This document shows positions 10,196 to 19,928 of a DNA stretch of 64,000 nucleotides, in pieces (the stretch's first letter is position 1; the number at the start of each line of letters is the position of its first letter). The DNA is from Agrobacterium tumefaciens (lineage in GTDB: Bacteria; Pseudomonadota; Alphaproteobacteria; Rhizobiales; Rhizobiaceae), in contig NZ_WJOK01000024.1 of assembly GCF_009649785.1 (NCBI RefSeq), positions 1 through 64,000 on the forward strand, written 5' to 3'. Made by a program: the position numbers and the translations under genes. The notes under the pieces were generated by a model that saw only the letters and a program-made list of their open reading frames with translations, had not been told where the DNA came from and made no database searches.

Positions 10196-12430
10196 ATGTC
10201 GATTCCAAACTCCATCAAGATCACCCCGGAACTCGTTGCATCCCACGGGCTGAAGCCCGACGAATACCAGCGTATCCTCGACCTGATCGGACGGGAGCCG
10301 AGCTTTACCGAGCTTGGCATTTTCTCGGCCATGTGGAACGAGCACTGCTCCTACAAGTCCTCCAAGAAATGGCTGAAGACCCTGCCCACCACGGGCCCGC
10401 GTGTCATTCAAGGCCCCGGCGAAAATGCCGGCGTGGTGGATATCGATGATGGCGACTGCGTCGTCTTCAAGATGGAAAGCCACAACCATCCGTCCTACAT
10501 CGAGCCCTATCAGGGTGCGGCAACCGGCGTCGGCGGCATCCTGCGCGATGTCTTCACCATGGGCGCACGCCCGATCGCAGCCATGAATGCGCTACGTTTC
10601 GGCGCACCCGACCATCCGAAGACCCGCCACCTCGTGGCTGGCGTCGTCGCCGGTGTCGGCGGTTACGGCAACTCCTTCGGCGTGCCGACCGTCGGCGGCG
10701 AAGTGGAATTCGATCCCCGCTATAACGGCAACATCCTCGTCAACGCCTTTGCCGCCGGACTTGCCAAGTCCGATGCGATCTTCCTTTCGGAAGCCAAGGG
10801 CGTCGGCCTGCCGGTGGTGTATCTCGGTGCGAAGACCGGCCGCGACGGCGTCGGCGGCGCGACCATGGCCTCTGCCGAATTTGATGAGTCGATCGAAGAA
10901 AAGCGCCCAACCGTTCAGGTCGGCGACCCCTTCACCGAAAAGTGCCTGCTGGAAGCCTGCCTCGAGCTGATGAAAACAGGTGCGGTCATCGCCATTCAGG
11001 ACATGGGTGCCGCAGGCCTTACCTGCTCGGCCGTCGAAATGGGCGCCAAGGGCGATCTCGGCATCGAACTTGATCTCAACGCCGTACCGGTGCGCGAAGA
11101 GCGCATGACGGCCTACGAAATGATGCTATCGGAAAGCCAGGAGCGCATGCTCATGGTTCTCGAGCCCTCCAAGGAAGAAGTCGCCAAGGCGATCTTCGTC
11201 AAATGGGGCCTGGACTTCGCCATCGTCGGCAAGACCACCGACGACCTGCGTTTCCGCGTGCTGCACAATGGCGAGGAAGTCGCCAACCTTCCGATCAAGG
11301 ATCTCGGTGATCAGGCTCCGGAATACGACCGCCCGTGGACGCCCGCCAAGGTTCAGGCTCCGCTTGCGGAGAACGACGTTCCTGATGCAGACATTGCCGA
11401 CGCATTGGTGTCGCTGGTCGGTTCGGCCAACAACTCCTCGCGCCGCTGGGTCTACGAGCAGTATGACACGCTGATCCAGGGCAATTCCCTGCAGCTGCCG
11501 GGTGGCGATGCCGGCGTTGTCCGCGTTGAAGGCCATGACAAGAAGGCGCTCGCCTTCTCCTCCGACGTGACACCGCGTTATGTCGAGGCAGACGCCTTTG
11601 AAGGCGGCAAGCAGGCCGTGGCCGAATGCTGGCGCAACATCACCGCAACCGGCGCTTTGCCGCTCGCGGCCACCGACAACCTCAATTTCGGCAATCCGGA
11701 AAAGCCCGAGATCATGAGCCAGCTCGTCCATGCCATCAAGGGCATCGGCGAAGCCTGCCGCGTACTGGAATTCCCGATCGTTTCCGGCAACGTCTCGCTC
11801 TACAACGAGACCAACGGTCAGGCGATCCTGCCCACCCCCACCATCGGCGGCGTTGGCCTGCTGAAGGACTGGGGCCGTATGGCGCGCATCCGCTTTGCCG
11901 CCTCGGACGAAGTCGTGCTGCTGGCGGGCGCGCCTGCCGGTCTTGGCACCCATATTGCCCAGTCCGTCTACATGCGCGACGTGCATGGCCGCATCGATGG
12001 CCCGGCACCGCATGTCGATCTGGAAGCTGAAAAGAGAAATGGCGATTTCGTCCGCGCCCTTATCGCAGACGGTCTTGCCACAGCGGTTCACGATTGCTCC
12101 TCGGGCGGCCTGGCTCTCGCGGTTGCCGAAATGGCAATTTCCTCCGGCATCGGCGCGACGATCGACGCGGTCGAGGGCCATAATCCCGTCCTCACCTTCT
12201 ATGGCGAAGATCAGGGCCGTTATGTGCTGACCGTCAAGAAGAGCGATCTGGATGAAGTGCGCGCGGCAGCGAAGGCAGCGGGCGTTTCCTGCCCGGCGAT
12301 CGGCGTCACCGGCGGCTCAAGCGTAAAGCTGGGCACGGCACGCGCTATCGAGATTAAAGAATTGCACTTGGCCTATGAATCGTGGTTCCCTCAATTCATG
12401 GATGGCGAAACTCTAATCGCCGCAGAATGA
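10196..12430 (+). CDS. purL: Phosphoribosylformylglycinamidine synthase subunit PurL
   Basis: ATP-dependent synthetase subunit making FGAM from FGAR with ammonia delivered by PurQ, assembled through PurS. It has 744 residues, the short form used with separate PurS and PurQ. Two conserved His are visible, H50 in [15 protein letters not shown] and H98 in [27 protein letters not shown] and [13 protein letters not shown] are family signatures. The ATG is preceded by GTGAG. An upstream TTG reading extends into non-conserved sequence. Confidence 0.97.
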   Translation: MSIPNSIKITPELVASHGLKPDEYQRILDLIGREPSFTELGIFSAMWNEHCSYKSSKKWLKTLPTTGPRVIQGPGENAGVVDIDDGDCVVFKMESHNHPSYIEPYQGAATGVGGILRDVFTMGARPIAAMNALRFGAPDHPKTRHLVAGVVAGVGGYGNSFGVPTVGGEVEFDPRYNGNILVNAFAAGLAKSDAIFLSEAKGVGLPVVYLGAKTGRDGVGGATMASAEFDESIEEKRPTVQVGDPFTEKCLLEACLELMKTGAVIAIQDMGAAGLTCSAVEMGAKGDLGIELDLNAVPVREERMTAYEMMLSESQERMLMVLEPSKEEVAKAIFVKWGLDFAIVGKTTDDLRFRVLHNGEEVANLPIKDLGDQAPEYDRPWTPAKVQAPLAENDVPDADIADALVSLVGSANNSSRRWVYEQYDTLIQGNSLQLPGGDAGVVRVEGHDKKALAFSSDVTPRYVEADAFEGGKQAVAECWRNITATGALPLAATDNLNFGNPEKPEIMSQLVHAIKGIGEACRVLEFPIVSGNVSLYNETNGQAILPTPTIGGVGLLKDWGRMARIRFAASDEVVLLAGAPAGLGTHIAQSVYMRDVHGRIDGPAPHVDLEAEKRNGDFVRALIADGLATAVHDCSSGGLALAVAEMAISSGIGATIDAVEGHNPVLTFYGEDQGRYVLTVKKSDLDEVRAAAKAAGVSCPAIGVTGGSSVKLGTARAIEIKELHLAYESWFPQFMDGETLIAAE

Positions 12431-12446
12431 ATTAAGGAGATACACC

Positions 12447-12680
12447 ATGCCCATGAAACCCGGCGACATTGAAGACATGATTAAGGCGGGAATTCCCGGG
12501 GCAAAGGTCACGATCCGCGATCTGGCCGGTGATGGCGATCATTACGCGGCGGAAGTCGTCGCGGATGCTTTCAAGGGCAAGACGCGCGTGCAGCAGCATC
12601 AGATGGTCTATGACGCGCTGAAGGGCAATATGGGCGGTGTTCTGCACGCCCTTGCCCTGCAGACCTCGGCTCCCGAATGA
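12447..12680 (+). CDS. BolA family protein
   Basis: A 77-residue BolA/IbaG-type protein with a strong ribosome binding site (TAAGGAGA). The conserved core includes AKVTIRDLAGDGDHY, then FKGKTRVQQHQMVYDALKG with the invariant His that helps ligate iron-sulfur clusters together with monothiol glutaredoxins. It lies 16 bases after purL and is followed by a strong terminator. grxD, the usual partner, is 1.8 kb downstream, consistent with a BolA-GrxD pair in iron-sulfur handling. Confidence 0.93.
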   Translation: MPMKPGDIEDMIKAGIPGAKVTIRDLAGDGDHYAAEVVADAFKGKTRVQQHQMVYDALKGNMGGVLHALALQTSAPE

Positions 12681-12755
12681 CTGAGCTCCGAAAAGCGTCT
12701 CCGGCAGGACGGTTTCACTGTCCTTGCCGCGGCAACGCTTGAAGCCATGGATTGA

Positions 12756-12795
12756 AAAAGGCCCGCGTGAGACTGTCACGCGGGCCTTTTCTTTT
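12756..12795. terminator. Bidirectional terminator between bolA and the convergent hydrolase
   Basis: A 15-bp perfect stem (AAAAGGCCCGCGTGA / TCACGCGGGCCTTTT) with the loop GACTG has T-runs on both strands. It closes the purL-bolA transcript and the oppositely directed hydrolase gene. Confidence 0.92.
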
Positions 12796-12816
12796 CCGGC
12801 AAATGGCGCGTGCCGC

Positions 12817-13965
12817 TTACAAAACAGGTGGCTGCTGCGATTCCAGATCGGCAAAGGAGGCAGCCGGCAACGGCCCAGCCGTCAGCAGGGTAAAATCGTA
12901 ACCGGACTTGCGGTCCGGCCCCAGAACATATTGCCGGTGCATGCGCAGGAAGTTGCGCTTGTTCTTTTTGTAGCGATCGGGTGAAAGCGAGTGCTTGAAA
13001 CGGATCGGCACGATCTTCGGCTGCGGCGCATCCTTGTGCCCGGTCAGCGCCACGGTGTTGCAGCGGTAGAGGTGGATCGGATCCGTCAGGCACTGGATAT
13101 CGAACCATGTCACTTCAGAGTGACGCGCAATCACGCCGACGCTCTGGCGAAGCCTATCCGCACTCGACAGCAGCGCGCATTGCAGCGCAGCGCCACCGAG
13201 CGTCGCAAAGGACAGCTTCCGGCCATCCAGCGCATCTGGCCGCAGTTCCAGCACACGGCCTATCACGGCGAGCGCCAGGCTGGCGCCCATGCTATGCGAC
13301 ACGACCAGAACCTCCTCAGACGGCTGCTCCAGCGCCTTGAGAACGAGGGCTGCCTTCTCTTCAATCCAGTTGCGGGCAATCGGCTCATCGCGCCCGACGG
13401 CCAGCGCAAAGCGCCAGTCGGCATAAAGATGCAACGTATGAAACCGCTCGGCGAAAGGCAGAAATGCCTTCACGAAGAACAAGGCCGCAGCGGGAAGACT
13501 GATCGCAAGCAACCAGAGCGGCAAACCGAACAGCCATGGCGAGAGCGCGATCCCCGCCGCAAGCGCACCACCCACCAGCATCAGCAGAAACGGGAAAATG
13601 AAGAACAGGCCGAAACGCCAGGCGTGACGGAGGTAACGCCCTGCCCCACCTTCCGCGACGATACCGGCCGCAGCCGCAAAGCCTAGTGCGATCTGCCGCC
13701 AGAGTGGCGCATCCCGCAGGCGCGATATCACCGCATTGTGGTCGTAGACGAAGATGGTGGAACGCGTCCGCCAGTCGCCGGCCGAGGCCTCCACCGAGAA
13801 TGTTTCGCCAGCCGGCGAGTTCTCCAGCGCACCCACGGCATAATTGACATCCCACGTCTTGCCAGCAAGCGCTGCCGCCCGCTGATAGCGCAGATGATGC
13901 GCAGCCGCATCGAGCGGATCGAAGCCCGGGAAATAAAGAACAAGTCGTGACTTGACGGTCGGCAT
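12817..13965 (-). CDS. Membrane-anchored alpha/beta hydrolase-like protein
   Basis: A 382-residue protein with an alpha/beta hydrolase layout split by a membrane hairpin. The N-terminus reads LVLYFPGFDPLDAAAHH, like the oxyanion strand of hydrolases. Two long hydrophobic segments follow (about residues 118-145 and 147-168), then the nucleophile elbow SHSMGASLA at about residue 225. A catalytic His may be in the IRFKHSLSPDRY region. I do not recognise a named family; substrate unknown. The last 60 residues are basic and polar. Confidence 0.7.
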   Translation of the reverse strand: MPTVKSRLVLYFPGFDPLDAAAHHLRYQRAAALAGKTWDVNYAVGALENSPAGETFSVEASAGDWRTRSTIFVYDHNAVISRLRDAPLWRQIALGFAAAAGIVAEGGAGRYLRHAWRFGLFFIFPFLLMLVGGALAAGIALSPWLFGLPLWLLAISLPAAALFFVKAFLPFAERFHTLHLYADWRFALAVGRDEPIARNWIEEKAALVLKALEQPSEEVLVVSHSMGASLALAVIGRVLELRPDALDGRKLSFATLGGAALQCALLSSADRLRQSVGVIARHSEVTWFDIQCLTDPIHLYRCNTVALTGHKDAPQPKIVPIRFKHSLSPDRYKKNKRNFLRMHRQYVLGPDRKSGYDFTLLTAGPLPAASFADLESQQPPVL

Positions 13966-14074
13966 GCATAAACCCTCGAGCTGGAGACACCCGAAAGGAT
14001 CGCTTGATACAGTGGGCGATGCACGTATAGTAAAAAACGCGACGGAAATATGATTTATTTGTTGCGAGGGAATT

Positions 14075-14326
14075 TTGTCTGGGATCGTCGATCAATTGCT
14101 AAACGGCGTCGTCAAAGGCGCTCTGTCCGAAGTCCTCGCCAAGACAGGCCTTCGCAAAACCCGCCGCATCCGCCGCCGGACCAAAAGCAACACGTCCCTC
14201 GCAGGCGGCATCGTCGGCTCCGTGCTGGAAGCGGCAATCAAAGCAGCCGTCAAACCCAAGCCGGCCAAAAAACAGGTGAGCAAAAGACGCACCGCCGCCG
14301 CCCGCAGCAGACAGCGGCTTCGATGA
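14075..14326 (+). CDS. Small highly basic protein, unknown function
   Basis: An 83-residue ORF starting at TTG, four bases after GAGGG. It has two hydrophobic or amphipathic segments (GIVDQLLNGVVKGALSEVLA and SLAGGIVGSVLEAAIKAAV), each followed by an Arg/Lys cluster (KTRRIRRRTK; KKQVSKRRTAAARSRQRLR). The two-fold pattern of helix plus basic patch suggests an internal duplication and nucleic-acid or membrane binding. An overlapping ORF in another frame looks like a shadow. Translation is unproven. Confidence 0.45.
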   Translation: MSGIVDQLLNGVVKGALSEVLAKTGLRKTRRIRRRTKSNTSLAGGIVGSVLEAAIKAAVKPKPAKKQVSKRRTAAARSRQRLR

Positions 14327-14496
14327 TGCATCACCTCAGCGTGCTTCCCACCTGGTAGCCAAGGTTTCGGCCGTCACTTTGCGACTACACAGCAGCGTAT
14401 TTTTTACGCTTCCCGGGTGGAAATCGCGCCGCGACATGTTATTTAGGGACAAAGTCAAAGCAGCGGCCTTGAACCGCATGTGAAAGGAATAGGCCT

Positions 14497-14832
14497 ATGA
14501 GCGGCATTCACGATATGATCGACAGCGAAGTGAAGAGCAACGACATCGTTCTTTTCATGAAGGGCACCCCGCAATTCCCGCAGTGCGGGTTTTCCGGTCA
14601 GGTCGTACAGATCCTCGATTATCTCGGCGTCGACTACAAGGGCGTCAATGTGCTCGCCGATGCCGACATCCGTCAGGGCATCAAGGATTATTCCAACTGG
14701 CCGACCATCCCGCAGCTCTACGTCAAGGGCGAATTCGTCGGCGGCTGTGACATCGTAAGAGAGATGTTCCAGTCCGGTGAACTTCAAAATCACTTCCAAG
14801 AACAGGGTATCAGCGTCCGCGGCGCGGCCTGA
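14497..14832 (+). CDS. grxD: Monothiol glutaredoxin GrxD
   Basis: Iron-sulfur carrier and scaffold of the CGFS monothiol class, 111 residues. The motif [11 protein letters not shown] carries the single active-site cysteine C30. [20 protein letters not shown] is the glutathione-binding TIP and GG(C/S)D segment. A strong AAAGGA site precedes the ATG. With the nearby BolA protein it forms the known BolA-Grx cluster-binding pair. Confidence 0.97.
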   Translation: MSGIHDMIDSEVKSNDIVLFMKGTPQFPQCGFSGQVVQILDYLGVDYKGVNVLADADIRQGIKDYSNWPTIPQLYVKGEFVGGCDIVREMFQSGELQNHFQEQGISVRGAA

Positions 14833-14880
14833 TTTCGGCCGGTTCATCCGGCCCACCCTGATTGTCAGAAAACTTATGCC

Positions 14881-14917
14881 AGGCGTTGCTTCATGCAACG
14901 CCTTTGCCGTTCTTTTT
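14881..14917 (+). terminator. Probable grxD terminator
   Basis: AGGCGTTGC pairs perfectly with GCAACGCCT around TTCAT and is followed by a T-rich run ending TTCTTTTT. It covers an in-frame ATG of the next gene (14893), which supports the later GTG as that gene's true start. Confidence 0.6.
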
Positions 14918-14928
14918 GGGGCAATCCT

Positions 14929-16179
14929 GTGACAGAACTTTCACAATCCACCACTTCGCGCGCCGTTTCGATGGGGCGCACGGAATTCATCGCGCTTGCC
15001 GCGATGCTGATGGCGCTGAATGCGCTTGCCATCGACATCATGCTTCCCGGCCTTCAGGAAATCGGCGCGTCACTTGGCGTCGTGAATGAAAACCACCGTC
15101 AATACGTCATTTCCAGCTATCTTCTAGGTTTCGGCATTGCCCAGCTTCTGTACGGACCGATCTCGGACCGTTTCGGGCGCCGCAAGCCGATGCTCGTCGG
15201 GCTGGCAATCTACATCGTCTCGGCCATTGCCGTCGTCTTCGTACCTTCATTCACTGGCCTGCTGGTTCTGCGCTTCATTCAGGGCATCGGCTCTGCGGCG
15301 ACGCGCGTCATCACCATTTCGATCGTGCGCGACATCTATGGCGGCCGTCAGATGGCGGAAGTCATGTCGCTGATCATGATGGTCTTCATGGTCGTTCCGG
15401 TCATCGCACCCGGCACTGGCCAGATCGTGCTGTTTTTCGGTGACTGGCACCTTATCTTCGCCTTCATGGCCGGAATTGCCGCCGTCGTGACCGCCTGGAT
15501 GTATTTCCGCCTGCCTGAAACCCTGCATGCCGATGACGTCAGGCCTTTCACGATTCGTTCGATCCTCGGTGGCTTCAAGATCGTGCTCACCAACCGTATC
15601 GCGCTCTGCTACACGCTCTCCAGCACATTTATCTTCGGTGCGCTGTTCGGCTTCATCAATTCCGCCGAACAGGTCTATAAGGGCATCTACGGGCTGGGCG
15701 CATGGTTTGCGGCCGCTTTTGCGGGCGTCGCCCTGTTCATGGCCTTCTCGTCCTTCATCAATGCAAGGCTTGTCGGCAGGTTTGGCATGCGCAAGCTGTC
15801 GCACGGTTCGCTGCTCGGCTTCATCGCCATCACCTTCGTGTGGCTGGTGGTACAGATGGTCGGGCCGGAACCGATGCCCTTTGCGATCTTCATCGTGTTC
15901 TTCGCGCTTGCCATGTTCCAGTTCGGCTGGATCGGCTCGAACTTCAACTCGCTCGCCATGGAGCCGCTCGGCCATGTCGCCGGCACGGCCTCGTCCGTCA
16001 TTGGCTTCATGGGAACCGTCGGCGGTTCGCTGATCGGTGCCGTTATCGGTCAGGCTTTTGATGGCACGGCGCTGCCAATGGTAGCCGGCTTCTTCGCCGT
16101 CTCCATTATCGGCCTCGTCTTCGTGCTTATCGGAGAAAAAGGCGTGCTGTTTCAGGCCCACAACAAGCCGACGCACTAA
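14929..16179 (+). CDS. Bcr/CflA-family multidrug efflux MFS transporter
   Basis: A 416-residue, 12-helix major facilitator of the Bcr/CflA drug-resistance family. LNALAIDIMLPGLQEIG in helix 1 and the helix 2-3 motif GPISDRFGRRKPML are diagnostic. RFIQGIGSAATRV belongs to helix 4. I chose GTG because the upstream ATG lies inside a terminator hairpin. The substrate is a drug or metabolite; family members export bicyclomycin or sulfonamides. It is followed by a strong terminator. Confidence 0.9.
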   Translation: MTELSQSTTSRAVSMGRTEFIALAAMLMALNALAIDIMLPGLQEIGASLGVVNENHRQYVISSYLLGFGIAQLLYGPISDRFGRRKPMLVGLAIYIVSAIAVVFVPSFTGLLVLRFIQGIGSAATRVITISIVRDIYGGRQMAEVMSLIMMVFMVVPVIAPGTGQIVLFFGDWHLIFAFMAGIAAVVTAWMYFRLPETLHADDVRPFTIRSILGGFKIVLTNRIALCYTLSSTFIFGALFGFINSAEQVYKGIYGLGAWFAAAFAGVALFMAFSSFINARLVGRFGMRKLSHGSLLGFIAITFVWLVVQMVGPEPMPFAIFIVFFALAMFQFGWIGSNFNSLAMEPLGHVAGTASSVIGFMGTVGGSLIGAVIGQAFDGTALPMVAGFFAVSIIGLVFVLIGEKGVLFQAHNKPTH

Positions 16180-16195
16180 GGGCGGACAGACAAAT

Positions 16196-16230
16196 AAAAA
16201 GGGCGCGGAACTCGGTTCCGCGCCCTTTTT
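16196..16230. terminator. Bidirectional terminator after the MFS gene
   Basis: A perfect 15-bp stem (AAAAAGGGCGCGGAA / TTCCGCGCCCTTTTT) with the loop CTCGG lies between the convergent MFS and IMPase-like genes. T-runs are present on both strands. Confidence 0.93.
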
Positions 16231-16252
16231 GTTGATTAAACCAGAACTTCAC

Positions 16253-17077
16253 TCAAACCGTGAAAATCTTCTCGCGCAGCAATTCCCATGTCTCCTGATC
16301 AGGCGCAAGCAGCAGGCCACCTTCAAGGTGGCGCGGCAGGTAAGGCGAGCCGTCGAAACGGGCGGCGTAGGCGCCCGCTTCCTGCGAAAGCAGGGTGCCA
16401 GCGAGATGATCCCAGGGCATAAGCTTGTTGTACATCAGGAAATGCATGTGGCCGCCGCAGAACACGCGGTATTCATGCGCAGCACAACGGTAGCTGGTGA
16501 AGAGCCGCACATCCGCGAGGTTCATGAGAATCTTGCGGCGGGTCTCCACGTCAAAATAACCGGTGTTGGCGATGCCGACCATCTGCGACAATGCCGGTGC
16601 GGGCACGACGGACATCTGCGTCTGCGAGCCATCGGCGGCACAAAGCCATGCGCCGGAACCCTTTTCGGCAATCGCCCAGTCATTGCCCATCGGATCGAAG
16701 ATGAGACCGGCAACGGTCTCGCCCTTGGAGATGACGCTCATCATCACGCCAAACAGCGGCAGGCCCGACGCGAAGTTGTAGGTGCCGTCGATCGGATCGA
16801 CCACCACGGCAAGATCCGCATCCGCAAGCTTGCCAAGCAGCGAGGCATCCGCCGCAACGGCCTCTTCACCGATGAACAGCGCCTGCGGCATGATTTCCTG
16901 CACGCGGGCGCGGATCAGCCGCTCAGCAGCCTCGTCAGCCTCGGTTACGAGGTCTATCGCCTCGCTCTTTATCCTGACGTCGCCCTCACCCAGATTACGG
17001 AACCTCGGCAGGATTTCCACTGCCGCCGCCTCCTGAAGCGCATTGGCGAGAGAGGCGATGTCGAGTTCGATAGCCAT
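16253..17077 (-). CDS. Inositol monophosphatase family protein (copy 2)
   Basis: A 274-residue Mg-dependent phosphatase of the IMPase/FBPase fold. Metal-binding motifs are intact: GEEAVA, DPIDGTYNFASG and WDHLAG near the C-terminus. It could act on inositol phosphate, histidinol phosphate, fructose bisphosphate or 3'-phosphoadenosine phosphate. It is a paralogue of the gene immediately upstream, with the same length and motif order. AGAAGGA precedes the ATG. It is last in the ttcA operon, closing at the bidirectional terminator. Confidence 0.9.
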   Translation of the reverse strand: MAIELDIASLANALQEAAAVEILPRFRNLGEGDVRIKSEAIDLVTEADEAAERLIRARVQEIMPQALFIGEEAVAADASLLGKLADADLAVVVDPIDGTYNFASGLPLFGVMMSVISKGETVAGLIFDPMGNDWAIAEKGSGAWLCAADGSQTQMSVVPAPALSQMVGIANTGYFDVETRRKILMNLADVRLFTSYRCAAHEYRVFCGGHMHFLMYNKLMPWDHLAGTLLSQEAGAYAARFDGSPYLPRHLEGGLLLAPDQETWELLREKIFTV

Positions 17078-17107
17078 GGGCGGTATCCTTCTATTTAAGC
17101 ATCAATA

Positions 17108-17935
17108 TTATAAGGCCACGATTTCCCGGCGCAGCATCTTCCAGCTTTCCTTGTCGGGTGCCGACAGGATGCCGCCTGTCGTCTGTCCTGGCCGGTAGGG
17201 CGTATTGTCGAAACGGGCCGTGTAGCCGCCCGCTTCCTGATGAATGAGAACGCCGGCGAGATGATCCCAGGGCATCAGCTTTTCGTGGCCGATGAAGTGC
17301 AGCTTGCCAGTCGAGGCAAGCCAATATTCATGAGCCGAGCAATTGATTGAAAGCGCCATCTTGATCTTGGCCATATTGGCGGCGATCACCGGGCGGCGAT
17401 CTTCATGGCTGTGACCCCAGGAAAATATGCCGACCATTTCGGACAATGGCAGGGGATCGGCAACCTTGAGCCTTGCCTGTGAGCCGTCCTTGCGGTGGAG
17501 ATAAGCGCCCTCGCCTTTGAGAGCAAGGATGGTATCACCCATGACAGGATCGTGGATGATGCCTGCGACCGTCTCACCCTTGACGGTGACGGCGAGCAGC
17601 GTGCCGAAAGCTGGAAAACCGGAAGCATAGTTGAAAGTGCCGTCGATTGGATCGATCACGAAGGCAAATGGTGCATCGGCAAGGGCAGGAATAACGGATT
17701 GATCCGCGTCATAGGCCTCTTCGCCGACAATATGGGCCTTCGGAAACCGTTGCAGAAGAGCGGCGGTTATCGCCTTTTCCGTCAGAATATCCGCCTCGGT
17801 GACGAGATCGACCGCAGAGGTCTTTTCGGAAATCGCGCCTGCGTCGAGATTGCGGAAGCGGGGCATGATTTCCTGGCGGCCGGCAGCGGCAACGGTGGAA
17901 ATCAGAAAGTCGATATCTTTATCGGAAAGGGTCAT
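17108..17935 (-). CDS. Inositol monophosphatase family protein (copy 1)
   Basis: A 275-residue IMPase-like phosphatase. The metal site GEEAYDAD, DPIDGTFNYASG and the distal WDHLAGVL are present. It shares the frame EIMPRFRNLDAG, VDLVTEAD and YTARFDNTPYRPG with the neighbouring copy, so the pair arose by tandem duplication. The ATG was chosen over an upstream reading that overlaps ttcA. The 30-base gap to copy 2 indicates co-transcription. Substrate unknown. Confidence 0.9.
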   Translation of the reverse strand: MTLSDKDIDFLISTVAAAGRQEIMPRFRNLDAGAISEKTSAVDLVTEADILTEKAITAALLQRFPKAHIVGEEAYDADQSVIPALADAPFAFVIDPIDGTFNYASGFPAFGTLLAVTVKGETVAGIIHDPVMGDTILALKGEGAYLHRKDGSQARLKVADPLPLSEMVGIFSWGHSHEDRRPVIAANMAKIKMALSINCSAHEYWLASTGKLHFIGHEKLMPWDHLAGVLIHQEAGGYTARFDNTPYRPGQTTGGILSAPDKESWKMLRREIVAL

Positions 17936-17951
17936 CGCTAAGGGCACTTCT

Positions 17952-18866
17952 TCATAAGGGAGGGCTGGCCTCCGTACGCTCTTCAGGTGACGCGCCGGTG
18001 ACAGAGAGCGCCGAGAAATCAAAAAGCTTCGGGTCGAGCAGATGCGATGGATTGACATGGGCAAGCGCCCGCAGCATCACGTCCTTGCGGCCCGGCATAC
18101 GCCTTTCGATGTCAGCCAGCATCTCCTTCATGGCATTGCGCTGAAGCCCGTCCTGCGAGCCGCAGAGGTCACAGGGAATGATCGGGAATTCCATCGCCGC
18201 CGCGAATTTCGCCATATCCTCTTCGGCGCAATAGGCAAGCGGACGCAGCACCATCAGGTCGCCCTCGTCGTTCATCAGCTTTGCCGGCATGCCAGCCAGA
18301 CGGCCGCCATGGAAGAAGTTCATGAAGAAGGTCTCGAGAATATCCTCGCGGTGATGGCCGAGCACGAGCGCGTCGCAGCCCTCTTCCCGCGCAATACGGT
18401 AGAGATTGCCGCGCCGCAGCCGCGAACAGAGCGAACAATAGGTTCCACCCGCCGGCACCTTTTCCTTCACAACGGAATAAGTGTCGCGATATTCGATGCG
18501 ATGTGCGACGCCGATCTTCGCCAGATATTCCGGCAGGACGTGCTTGGGGAAATTCGGCTGGCCCTGATCCAGATTGCAGGCAATGAGTTCCACGGGCAAA
18601 AGGCCGCGCCACTTCAGATCAAGCAGCAGCGCCAGAAGGCCGTAGCTGTCCTTGCCGCCGGAAAGGCCTACCAGCCAACGCTTCTGGCCGTTCAGCATGC
18701 CAAAATCCCCGAAGGCCTGACGTACATTGCGCAACAGCCGCTTGCGCAGCTTGTTGAAGGAGACAGAACGGGGTGCCGCGTCGAACAGCGGATGCGAAGC
18801 GCCATTTTCTCCGGCCAGGTCCTGATCGGCCTCGACCTCATCTGCGATGCTGGTGACAATGTTCAT
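17952..18866 (-). CDS. ttcA: tRNA 2-thiocytidine biosynthesis protein TtcA
   Basis: ATP- and Fe-S-dependent enzyme that thiolates cytidine-32 of tRNAs. The protein has 304 residues. The PP-loop SGGKDS is at residues 69-74. Two CxxC pairs, YCSLC (C144, C147) and IPCDLCGS near residue 235, match the TtcA cluster ligands. The start [10 protein letters not shown] is preceded by GAGCGGG; upstream ATGs are possible but lack support. It heads a short leftward run with two IMPase-like genes. Confidence 0.95.
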   Translation of the reverse strand: MNIVTSIADEVEADQDLAGENGASHPLFDAAPRSVSFNKLRKRLLRNVRQAFGDFGMLNGQKRWLVGLSGGKDSYGLLALLLDLKWRGLLPVELIACNLDQGQPNFPKHVLPEYLAKIGVAHRIEYRDTYSVVKEKVPAGGTYCSLCSRLRRGNLYRIAREEGCDALVLGHHREDILETFFMNFFHGGRLAGMPAKLMNDEGDLMVLRPLAYCAEEDMAKFAAAMEFPIIPCDLCGSQDGLQRNAMKEMLADIERRMPGRKDVMLRALAHVNPSHLLDPKLFDFSALSVTGASPEERTEASPPL

Positions 18867-18929
18867 GATTAGCCCGCTCTGGCATTCAGCCATTTTCAAT
18901 GCTGGAAATGCCCGCATCCGCCCGCAATA

Positions 18930-19859
18930 TCAAGCCCCGAATACCGACCAGCCGGTTTTCGTCGCCAGCATTTCCAGCGCATGCGACCCAAGCGCCGAAT
19001 TCCCGACCTTGTTCAGACCCGGCGACCAGACCGCAATCGACGCCTTGCCCGGCGCCACTGCCATGATGCCGCCGCCCACGCCGCTCTTGCCCGGCAGGCC
19101 GACATGATAGGCGAAATCGCCCGATCCGTCATAATGGCCGCAGGTCAGCATCAGCGCATTGATGCGCCGCGCGCGTCGGTCTGACACAACCGTATGACCA
19201 CTCAGCGGATTGCGGCCGCGATTGGCAAGGAAAAGACCGGCCCGTGAAAGCTGCGCGCAGGTCATGGACAGCGCGCACTGATGAAAATAGACGCCCAGCG
19301 TATATTCAACAGGGTGATGCAGATTGCCGAAGGACCGCATGAAATTGGCAAGTGCGAAATTGCGGAAACCCGTCGCCTGCTCGGATTTCGCCACGGTGTC
19401 ATCAATGCTGATCGTGTCATCATCAGCGAGATAACGGACGAAACGCAGAAGCTCGCCAATCGCCTCGCGCGGCTGGTGGCCGGAAAGAACGATATCCGTC
19501 ACCACGATGGCACCGGCATTGACGAAGGGATTGCGCGGGATGCCGTGCTCGTGCTCCAGCTGGACGATAGAGTTGAAGGACGACCCCGACGGCTCACGCC
19601 CCACCCGGTTCCATACCGTCTCGCCCGCCTTGCCGAGCGCCAGCGTCAGCATGAAGACCTTGGAGATGCTCTGGATCGAAAACGGCGTGAGCGCATTGCC
19701 AGCCGTATAGGTGGTTCCGTCGACAGTGGTGATGGCGATACCGAACTGGTTCGGATCGACCTTGGCGAGTTCCGGAATGTAATCCGCAACCTTGCCCTCG
19801 CCCAGGCGCGGCACCATGCTGTCGTAAATGGAATCGACGATCGCCTGAATGTCCTGCAT
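18930..19859 (-). CDS. glsA: Glutaminase
   Basis: Hydrolyses glutamine to glutamate and ammonia. The 309 residues are typical of the serine-dependent (beta-lactamase-like) glutaminase family. The catalytic S64-x-x-K67 is in [10 protein letters not shown]. The conserved [11 protein letters not shown] and NPFVNAGAI substrate segments follow, and [13 protein letters not shown] is near the end. The strong GGGGAAGG site sets the ATG. It lies just downstream of the rpsD terminator and 63 bases upstream of ttcA. Confidence 0.96.
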   Translation of the reverse strand: MQDIQAIVDSIYDSMVPRLGEGKVADYIPELAKVDPNQFGIAITTVDGTTYTAGNALTPFSIQSISKVFMLTLALGKAGETVWNRVGREPSGSSFNSIVQLEHEHGIPRNPFVNAGAIVVTDIVLSGHQPREAIGELLRFVRYLADDDTISIDDTVAKSEQATGFRNFALANFMRSFGNLHHPVEYTLGVYFHQCALSMTCAQLSRAGLFLANRGRNPLSGHTVVSDRRARRINALMLTCGHYDGSGDFAYHVGLPGKSGVGGGIMAVAPGKASIAVWSPGLNKVGNSALGSHALEMLATKTGWSVFGA

Positions 19860-19877
19860 GCAAAGCCTTCCCCAGCA

Positions 19878-19907
19878 AACAAAAAAGCCGCCCCGAGGGG
19901 CGGCTTT
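19878..19907 (-). terminator. rpsD terminator
   Basis: On the minus strand AAAGCCGCCC pairs with GGGCGGCTTT and is followed by a run of six T and TTTG. It lies right after the rpsD stop. Confidence 0.9.
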
Positions 19908-19928
19908 CTCAATACTGAAACGCGCCGA

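Noticed and set aside
9431..10489. Long minus-strand ORF over the PagL-like and purL genes
   Set aside because: No recognisable family and antisense to two well-supported genes.
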